A stretch of 5,075 nucleotides of DNA from Planctomycetaceae bacterium (GTDB lineage Bacteria; Planctomycetota; Planctomycetia; Pirellulales; Pirellulaceae), in the NCBI GenBank assembly GCA_003455945.1, contig DMPQ01000081.1:10996-16070 (forward strand), in the 5' to 3' direction. The notes under the pieces are model-generated. The model made no database searches, was not told the DNA's origin, and saw only the letters and a program-made list of their open reading frames with translations. Below, in pieces: positions 1-5,075 of the stretch (position 1 is its first letter; each line of letters opens with the position of its first letter). Made by a program: the position numbers and the translations under genes.

Positions 1-14
1 CGGACTTTCGCACC

Positions 15-3000
15 ATGATCGACTCTTCCGCTTCCGTCGACTCTTCCGCCGAACTGACCGAACGGGCGATCCGTCTGGCTGCCGAACTGCTCGAGGCGTC
101 GCGGCGCCGCGAGACGGCTGCCGAGCGGGAACGTTCGGCTCGCATGGCTCGGATGATTGAGGACGAGCCGGGGAAGCGGTTCACGATCGCGCTCGCCGAC
201 CAGGTCCTGCGGGTCGAGGAGCCGCGTCGCGCGGCGCAGCGTCTCTCGGCCCTCCTCGCCCAATACGGCACGCCGCGCTACCTGTCGTGGCTCGACCGCC
301 GCACGATCGAGGCGGGAGCGGCGGCGGCTCGACTGGCCCCGGGACTGGTCATGCCGGCGATCACGTCGCGCGTCCGCAAGGACTCGAACCACGTCATCGT
401 CCCGGCCGAAGATGGACCGCTCGACAGCTATCTCAGCGAGCGTCGGAGCGGCGGGATCCGCGTCAACTTCAATCAGTTGGGCGAAGCGGTGCTCGGCGAA
501 GCGGAGGCGCTCCGGCGACTGGAGACCTACCGCAATCGACTGCTCGAACCGCGGATCGACTATCTGTCGGTCAAGCTGTCGGCGGTCGCCAGTCAGATCA
601 GCCTGACCGGCTATCGAGCGACGGTCGATCTGCTCGCCGAACGGCTGCGGATTCTCTATCGCGCCGCGATGCAGTCCGGCACCGAACGTCCGAAGTTCGT
701 CAATCTGGACATGGAGGAGTATCGCGACCTGAGTCTGACGATCGACGTCTTTCGTCGCGTGCTCGACGAACCGGAGTTCGAGCGACTGGAAGCGGGAATC
801 GTCCTGCAGGCCTACATCCCCGACAGCGCGTCGCGGCAGCGCGAGCTGACCGAATGGGCGATCGAGCGGCAGCGCCGGACCGGAGCGGGGATCAAGCTCC
901 GGTTGGTGAAGGGGGCGAACCTGGCGATGGAGCAGGTCGAGGCGTCGCTCCGCGGCTGGGAACAGGCGGTCTACGCCACCAAGCTCGAGGTCGACGCGAA
1001 CTGGAAACGGATGCTCCGCTTCGCGTGCGAGCCGCAACATCTGGCGGCGGTCCGAGTCGGCGTCGCGAGTCACAATCTGTTCGCCATCGCGTACGCGTTC
1101 CTGCTGCGCGAGACGAGCGAGCAGCCGGAGCGGATCGAGTTCGAGATGCTCGAAGGGATGGCGAATGCCCAGGCGTTCGAGCTCCGTTCGCGAGCCGGAA
1201 GCGTGCTGTTCTACGTTCCGGTCGTGAAGCGGCAGGAGTTCGAATCGGCGGTCGCCTATCTGGTCCGCCGGCTGGACGAGAACACGGCGCCGGGGAGCTT
1301 TCTCGGTGCCCTCTTCGCGCTTCGCGAAGGTTCCGACGCCTGGAATCGGCAGCGCGAGGCGTTCGTGCAGGCGTGTCGACTGTCGCATGATCCGACCCTC
1401 TCGGACCGACCGCGTCGGCAGCAGGATCGTCATCGCGAAAAGCCGGCGGCGACCGCCGCCGGTTCGCCGTTCGACAACGTCGCCGATACCGATTTCTCGC
1501 TCCCGGCGAATCGCGCCTGGCTCGAAGCGATCGATGCTCGATGGCGCGAACTGGCCGAAGATCCGAATCGGATCGGACCGGTCCCGCTGCAGGTCGGCGG
1601 AGCGACGACCGCCGAGCGGACACTCGTCGAAGGGCACGATCCCTCTCGTCCCGGCGTCGTCGCCTATCGGTATGCGATCGGTAACGAGCAGGATGTCGAG
1701 ACGGCTCTGGCGACCGCGCACGCCGCGATTCCCGCCTGGTCGGGACGCGGAATCGCAGGGCGAGCCGACGTGCTGCGACAGGTGGCGGTGGAGTTCGCCA
1801 AGGGGCGCGGCGAGCTGATCGGCTGCATGACGCTCGACGGCGGCAAGGGGGCGACCGAGGCGGATGTCGAAGTGAGCGAGGCGATCGACTTCGCCGAGTA
1901 CTACGCGCGTTCGCTCGATGATCCGGCCTGGTTCGACGGCACCGAACCCTCCCCGATCGGCATCGTCGTCGTCACGCCTCCTTGGAACTTCCCGTACGCG
2001 ATTCCGGCCGGCGGCGTGCTCGCGGCGCTGATGGCCGGCAACTCGGTCATTCTCAAGCCGGCTCCCGAAGCGGTTCTGACCGCGTGGTACCTGGTCCGGC
2101 AGTTTTGGGATGCGGGAGTCCCTCGGGACGTGCTGCAGTTCCTGCCGCTGGCCGACGGCGATCTCGGTCGGCGATTGCTGACCGACGACCGAGTCGGCAC
2201 GGTGATCCTGACCGGCGGCTATCCGACGGCGCGACTGTTCGAATCGTGGAAGCCGTCGATGCGGCTGATGGCCGAGACGAGCGGCAAGAACGCGATGATC
2301 ATCACGGCGACGGCGGACGTCGATCTCGCGGTGCGCGATCTGGTTCGGGGAGCGTTCGGGCATGCCGGCCAGAAGTGTTCGGCGACCAGCCTGGCGCTCG
2401 TCGAAGCGTCGGTCTACGACGACCCGAAGTTCCGCCGCATGCTGAAGGAGGCGACCGAGAGTCTGCCGGTCGGCTCGGCCTGGAACCGCTCCTCGATCGT
2501 CACTCCCGTGATCCGGCCTCCTGGAGCCGAACTGCTGCGAGGGCTGACGCAACTGGATGCGGGGGAGAGCTGGCTGGTCGAGCCGAAGATGATCGACGGG
2601 AACCCTTGCTTGTGGAGTCCCGGGATCCGCTGGGATGTTCGCCGCGGGAGCTGGTATCACCGGACCGAGTGCTTCGGACCGGTGCTCGGCGTGATTCGCG
2701 TCGCCGATCTGGACGAAGCGATCGCCGTGCAGAACGAGAACGAGTTCGGACTGACCGGCGGTCTCCAGTCGCTCGACGTCGACGAGATCCGCAAGTGGGT
2801 CGCGAAGGTCGAGGTGGGGAACGCCTATGTCAATCGCGGCACGACCGGCGCGATCGTCCGGCGTCAGCCGTTCGGCGGTTGGAAGCATTCGTGCGTCGGT
2901 CCCGGATCGAAGGCGGGCGGTCCGAACTACGTCGCCGCGCTGGCCAAGTGGCGCGAGACCGGATTGCCGAAGCTGCGACGACGTGCCGATGACGAGATCG

Positions 3001-3578
3001 CGCGTCGCCTGGCAGCTGCGGAGCGATTGCTCGGCGCCGATCAGGCGGGAATCGAGCGGCTGAGGGCCGGCGTCGAAAGTCAGGCGCAGGCGTGGGCAAC
3101 CGAGTTCTCGCGCGACCATGATCCGTCGCGGATCCACGGCGAGTCGAACTGCTTCCGCTATCGGGCTCGCCCCTGGACGCTCGTCCGTTGCCCCGGTCGG
3201 CATCAGGAGCGACCGCCGGTCGATCTGCTGCTGGCGCTCTTCGCGTGTCGGCGCGTCGGAGCGACGTGCGAGGCGAGTCTGGCGAACGACGTGCCGTGGC
3301 GTGCGGCGCTCGCGGAGTGGGCCGGCATCACGGTGACGGTCGAGAGCGATGCGGCGCTGGCGGAGCGATTGTCCGGACGCCGCGACGGAACGCTTCGGCT
3401 GCTCGGCGATGCGGAGCCCGAAACGCTGGCCGCCGCTCGTCGCGCCAACCTGTCGGTGCTGGACGGTCCGGCTTACGCCAATGGCCGCCTGGAGCTGACT
3501 CGCTATCTGCGCGAACAGGCGATCTCGCGGACGATGCACCGCTACGGCAACCTGCAGAGCGATCCGGAGCGGTCGTAG
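15..3578 (+). CDS. putA: Bifunctional proline dehydrogenase / L-glutamate gamma-semialdehyde dehydrogenase (PutA), with C-terminal extension
   Basis: Oxidises L-proline to pyrroline-5-carboxylate (FAD) and then glutamate semialdehyde to glutamate (NAD+); PutA proteins pass electrons to membrane quinone. An N-terminal helical arm (about 14-95) leads into the proline dehydrogenase barrel: YLSVKLSAV (183-191), VLQAY (263-267), KLRLVKGAN (294-302), SHN (352-354), FEMLEGMA (376-383) and the substrate-binding YLVRRLDEN (415-423). A polar linker (about 465-490) precedes the aldehyde dehydrogenase domain: PWNFP (656-660), Lys681, general-base Glu754 in AETSGKN, catalytic Cys788 in GQKCS, ECFGPV (885-890) and QPFGG (951-955). 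Both active sites look intact. About 200 residues follow, with GESNCFRYR (1042-1050) and a terminal HRYGN (1175-1179), like the C-terminal domain of long PutAs. No ribbon-helix-helix domain is present, so DNA-binding autorepression of the E. coli kind is not expected. No clear ribosome binding site precedes ATG 15 and the frame is open to the window edge, so the start may lie further upstream. Confidence 0.96.
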   Translation: MIDSSASVDSSAELTERAIRLAAELLEASRRRETAAERERSARMARMIEDEPGKRFTIALADQVLRVEEPRRAAQRLSALLAQYGTPRYLSWLDRRTIEAGAAAARLAPGLVMPAITSRVRKDSNHVIVPAEDGPLDSYLSERRSGGIRVNFNQLGEAVLGEAEALRRLETYRNRLLEPRIDYLSVKLSAVASQISLTGYRATVDLLAERLRILYRAAMQSGTERPKFVNLDMEEYRDLSLTIDVFRRVLDEPEFERLEAGIVLQAYIPDSASRQRELTEWAIERQRRTGAGIKLRLVKGANLAMEQVEASLRGWEQAVYATKLEVDANWKRMLRFACEPQHLAAVRVGVASHNLFAIAYAFLLRETSEQPERIEFEMLEGMANAQAFELRSRAGSVLFYVPVVKRQEFESAVAYLVRRLDENTAPGSFLGALFALREGSDAWNRQREAFVQACRLSHDPTLSDRPRRQQDRHREKPAATAAGSPFDNVADTDFSLPANRAWLEAIDARWRELAEDPNRIGPVPLQVGGATTAERTLVEGHDPSRPGVVAYRYAIGNEQDVETALATAHAAIPAWSGRGIAGRADVLRQVAVEFAKGRGELIGCMTLDGGKGATEADVEVSEAIDFAEYYARSLDDPAWFDGTEPSPIGIVVVTPPWNFPYAIPAGGVLAALMAGNSVILKPAPEAVLTAWYLVRQFWDAGVPRDVLQFLPLADGDLGRRLLTDDRVGTVILTGGYPTARLFESWKPSMRLMAETSGKNAMIITATADVDLAVRDLVRGAFGHAGQKCSATSLALVEASVYDDPKFRRMLKEATESLPVGSAWNRSSIVTPVIRPPGAELLRGLTQLDAGESWLVEPKMIDGNPCLWSPGIRWDVRRGSWYHRTECFGPVLGVIRVADLDEAIAVQNENEFGLTGGLQSLDVDEIRKWVAKVEVGNAYVNRGTTGAIVRRQPFGGWKHSCVGPGSKAGGPNYVAALAKWRETGLPKLRRRADDEIARRLAAAERLLGADQAGIERLRAGVESQAQAWATEFSRDHDPSRIHGESNCFRYRARPWTLVRCPGRHQERPPVDLLLALFACRRVGATCEASLANDVPWRAALAEWAGITVTVESDAALAERLSGRRDGTLRLLGDAEPETLAAARRANLSVLDGPAYANGRLELTRYLREQAISRTMHRYGNLQSDPERS

Positions 3579-3612
3579 CGAAGACGCTTGCCCTCGCCGC
3601 CGGCCGCATCAA

Positions 3613-3675
3613 CTCGGTGACCTCGGTGTTCTCTGTGGTCAAGAGAAATACCCTCCAAACACCGAGGACACCGAG
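3613..3675. repeat. Intergenic inverted repeat made of 9-base units between convergent genes
   Basis: The arms 3613-3630 and 3658-3675 are reverse complements at 17 of 18 positions. Each arm is internally repetitive with a 9-base period: CTCGGTGAC, CTCGGTGTT and CTCTGTGGT follow one another on the left, and two exact copies of ACACCGAGG stand on the right (3659-3676). An inner hairpin TTCTCT/AGAGAA (3629-3634 with 3642-3647) fits in the loop. The element lies 34 bases after the putA stop and 15 bases after (on the minus strand, downstream of) the binding-protein stop, so it could end transcription from both sides. It has no T-tract and is therefore not a canonical Rho-independent terminator. 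It resembles short dispersed intergenic palindromes, but copy number cannot be judged from one window. Confidence 0.8.
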
Positions 3676-3690
3676 GTCTAGTCGACGGCA

Positions 3691-4770
3691 TCAGTCGCGC
3701 CAGTGTTCGAGGAGCAGCGCGCGGGTTTCGGGCCAGGCGCGTGAAGCGGCGGTCCAGTCGACTTCCATCCAGCGAGGCGGCTCGCCGGTGCTGACCGCGC
3801 GCGATTCGCTCCGCAGCGAAGCATGAAGCGGAATCTGAGCGCTCGGGCCGTCGGCCAGACGCCGCTCCGTCTCGGGCCCGATCAGTTTCGCCGCCAGACG
3901 ATCCGCAGCGGCCGGATGCGGCCCGCCCGCGATCGCGACGAGCGTGTTCGGAATCAGCAGGGCTCCCGATTCGCCGTCGCCTTGATCGGGGAGCACGATC
4001 GCGACGGGGGAGCCCGATTCGAGTTCGACGATCGCGTCGTCGGTATCGGTCAGCCCGAATGCGAACTCGCCGCTGCCGACTCCGGTCGCCACCTGCTTGT
4101 TGCCGCTGACGATCGTCGTTCGCTGCAGCAGTTCGGCGATGAACGCGTCGAACGCCGCGGCCTCCCAGCGCGAACGCAGCACGGTCAGATGGGTCGCGGT
4201 GGTGCCGAAGGTCGGCTTGGCGAGCGCCCGCGGCTCGGTCCGATCGGGATCGACCAGCGCGGTGATCGAGCGAGGCCAGCGGCTCGGATCGGGCATCCGA
4301 TCGGTGTTGACGATCAGGACTCGGGCTCGCGCCGCAAAGCCGACCCAGCGCCGCTCGGGATCGCGAAACGTCTCGGGAAACGATTCCCAGGTCGCGTCAT
4401 CCAAGTTCAGCGGACGAAGCAGTCCCTGGTCGGCCAAGCGGAGCGTGTGGAGGATCTCGTTGTTCCAGAACAGGTCGCACGCCGGGCGTGCTCGTTCCGC
4501 TTCCAGACGGGTCACCAGTCCGACCGTCTTGGTCGATTCGAGATCGTAGACCGGCAGGATCTCGAGTCCCGTGGTCGCTCCTGCTTCGACCAACAGCGGC
4601 TCGGAAAACTCCCGATCGAGGGCCGCATAGACGACCACCGCGCGGTCGCTTTCGGACCAACAGCCGGCCGAAGCCAGCACGATCGTCACGAGCACGCCAC
4701 TCAGTCGTCGTGGTGCGGCGACGCGATGCCGAGGAACAGGACCGACCGCTTGGGGATCTCGAGCGTTCAC
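3691..4770 (-). CDS. Lipoprotein substrate-binding protein of an ABC transporter (Fe3+/AfuA-like superfamily)
   Basis: Predicted to capture a ligand outside the inner membrane and deliver it to an ABC permease; the ligand is unknown. With the chosen GTG start the protein has 359 residues, a normal size. It has an Arg-rich n-region (R14-R22), a hydrophobic segment (23-35) and the lipobox SAGC, with the lipidated Cys at 37. The mature part begins with the family pattern VVVYAALDREFSEPLL (45-60), then YDLESTKTVGL (75-85), CDLFWNNEIL (98-107), ARVLIVNTD (149-157), KPTFGTTATH (185-194), GEFAFGLTDTDDA (234-246) and LIPNTLVAIAGG (272-283). The paired tyrosines that bind iron in FbpA-type proteins are absent near 238-246, where FGLTDTDDA stands instead, so Fe3+ is doubtful. 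In-frame alternative starts are ATG 4839 (a GGA lies 6 bases before it, but the Cys would be residue 60) and ATG 4971; the sequence before 4770 does not read like protein. It converges with putA and no permease or ATPase gene is in view. Confidence 0.85.
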   Translation of the reverse strand: MNARDPQAVGPVPRHRVAAPRRLSGVLVTIVLASAGCWSESDRAVVVYAALDREFSEPLLVEAGATTGLEILPVYDLESTKTVGLVTRLEAERARPACDLFWNNEILHTLRLADQGLLRPLNLDDATWESFPETFRDPERRWVGFAARARVLIVNTDRMPDPSRWPRSITALVDPDRTEPRALAKPTFGTTATHLTVLRSRWEAAAFDAFIAELLQRTTIVSGNKQVATGVGSGEFAFGLTDTDDAIVELESGSPVAIVLPDQGDGESGALLIPNTLVAIAGGPHPAAADRLAAKLIGPETERRLADGPSAQIPLHASLRSESRAVSTGEPPRWMEVDWTAASRAWPETRALLLEHWRD

Positions 4771-4876
4771 GGTTAGACTCGGTGCAGAGGAACAGGCGAT
4801 TCGGACCGACAGCTCGCCCACCGTACAGGAATGGTTCATGCCGAGTCCAGTTGGCAGCGATGAGGGCCCGCAGCAG

Positions 4877-4908
4877 GGCCGAGCCGTTCTCGTGGGCTCG
4901 GCCGTTTT
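4877..4908 (+). terminator. Terminator-like hairpin with short T-run, + strand orientation
   Basis: A perfect 9-base stem GGCCGAGCC (4877-4885) / GGCTCGGCC (4895-4903) encloses a 9-base loop and is followed by GTTTT (4904-4908). This is the layout of a Rho-independent terminator for a plus-strand transcript, although the T-run is short. No plus-strand gene precedes it. On the minus strand the same stem would fold in the leader region of the binding-protein gene, without a T-tract. GGCCC at 4865-4869 can pair with GGGCC at 4876-4880, which would compete with the main stem. Confidence 0.5.
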
Positions 4909-4979
4909 GTGGCTGAGGCATGGTGACGTTTCGCTGCTGATCGCGCTTCGCAACGTGATCGGTGTCGGCATCCACCCGA

Positions 4980-5075
4980 CCTCGGGCTCGGAGAGCCCGG
5001 GGCCACGAGGGGCGATCGACCTCGGTCGCCGTGAATCGACGGCGCCTCGATGTGGCCCCGGCTCGTCCCGAGCCG
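4980..5075. repeat. Paired-hairpin palindromic block (REP/BIME-like), runs to window edge
   Basis: Two compact hairpins flank a core of about 55 bases. The left one pairs 4980-4989 with 4993-5002 (10 pairs, one of them T-G, loop GGA). The right one pairs CGGCTCG 5059-5065 with CGAGCCG 5069-5075 (7 perfect pairs, loop TCC) and may continue past the window. The two hairpins are in inverted orientation: GGGGCCAC (4999-5006) is the exact reverse complement of GTGGCCCC (5052-5059), and CGAGG (5006-5010) matches CCTCG (5045-5049). Inside, CGCCGT/ACGGCG (5028-5033 with 5039-5044) forms a further stem. It could be an intergenic repeat, a terminator for an unseen neighbour, or a structured RNA. Confidence 0.6.

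Larger units (their letters stand above)
4771..5075. other. Noncoding region upstream of the binding-protein gene
   Basis: I see no convincing gene here. The open frames on both strands are Arg/Ser/Pro-rich without recognisable motifs, and the minus-strand extension of the binding protein past 4770 loses the protein-like pattern. The region should contain the promoter and leader of the minus-strand gene, but I could not pick a reliable -35/-10 pair. Two structured elements lie in it and are listed separately: a hairpin with a short T-run (4877-4908) and a block of nested palindromes (4980-5075). No tRNA or known structured RNA was recognised. Confidence 0.6.

Noticed and set aside
287..1390. 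367-codon + strand frame inside putA
   Set aside because: Its Arg/Gly/Ser/Ala-rich composition and lack of motifs mark it as a frame shadow of the proline dehydrogenase domain.
892..1623. 243-codon minus-strand frame antisense to putA
   Set aside because: It is dominated by Arg, Pro and Ser with no domain signature; antisense shadow.
1982..2992. 336-codon + strand frame inside putA
   Set aside because: It is very Arg-rich and low in hydrophobic residues, and lies wholly within the dehydrogenase domain coding sequence, whose catalytic motifs are read in the other frame.
3823..4776. 317-codon open frame on the + strand, antisense to the binding-protein gene
   Set aside because: Its product is Arg/Asp/Gly-rich with no recognisable motif, and it lies opposite a gene with clear family motifs. 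It is a high-GC shadow frame.
4397..4975. 192-codon minus-strand frame overlapping the start of the binding-protein gene in another frame
   Set aside because: The overlap is out of frame with the motif-bearing protein and the sequence turns Arg/Gly/Pro-rich; no family resemblance.
3579..5075. Possible CRISPR array or novel defence system around the repeats
   Set aside because: The repeats are palindromic pairs and 9-base units without regular spacers, and no cas, nuclease, reverse transcriptase or toxin gene is present.
4955..5075. Possible + strand gene starting at a GTG near 4955 and running off the window
   Set aside because: The reading is Gly/Pro/Arg/Ser-rich and runs straight through the strong palindromes, which argues for noncoding DNA.

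Overview
This is a GC-rich window (about 65% G+C by eye) carrying two real protein genes that converge on a short palindromic intergenic spacer. The long ORFs in other frames look like shadows typical of high-GC DNA. The PutA type (long, no N-terminal DNA-binding domain, C-terminal extension ending in HRYGN), the lipoprotein solute-binding protein and the intergenic palindromes suggest an environmental Gram-negative-type bacterium. Planctomycetota is my best guess, but it rests on family resemblance only and there is no rRNA or marker gene to confirm it.

Layout. Bases 15-3578 (+) encode an approximately 1187-residue bifunctional proline dehydrogenase / L-glutamate gamma-semialdehyde dehydrogenase (PutA), which oxidises proline to glutamate. 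Only 14 bases of upstream sequence are present, so its promoter and possibly its true start lie outside. Bases 3579-3690 are the convergent spacer, filled mainly by an inverted repeat (3613-3675) built from 9-base units. Bases 3691-4770 (-) encode a lipoprotein-type periplasmic substrate-binding protein of the ABC transporter iron/AfuA-like superfamily. No permease or ATPase gene is visible. Bases 4771-5075 hold no convincing gene. They contain a terminator-like hairpin oriented for the + strand (4877-4908) and a paired-hairpin, REP/BIME-like palindromic block (4980-5075) that runs to the window edge.

Functionally, putA is a catabolic enzyme that feeds proline carbon and nitrogen into glutamate and electrons into the quinone pool. 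The binding protein is probably an unrelated transport component: the genes are convergent and separated by a hairpin, so they are not co-transcribed. I found no CRISPR array, tRNA, rRNA, transposase or defence system. The points most worth a second look are the three palindromic noncoding elements and the missing tyrosine iron ligands in the binding protein.
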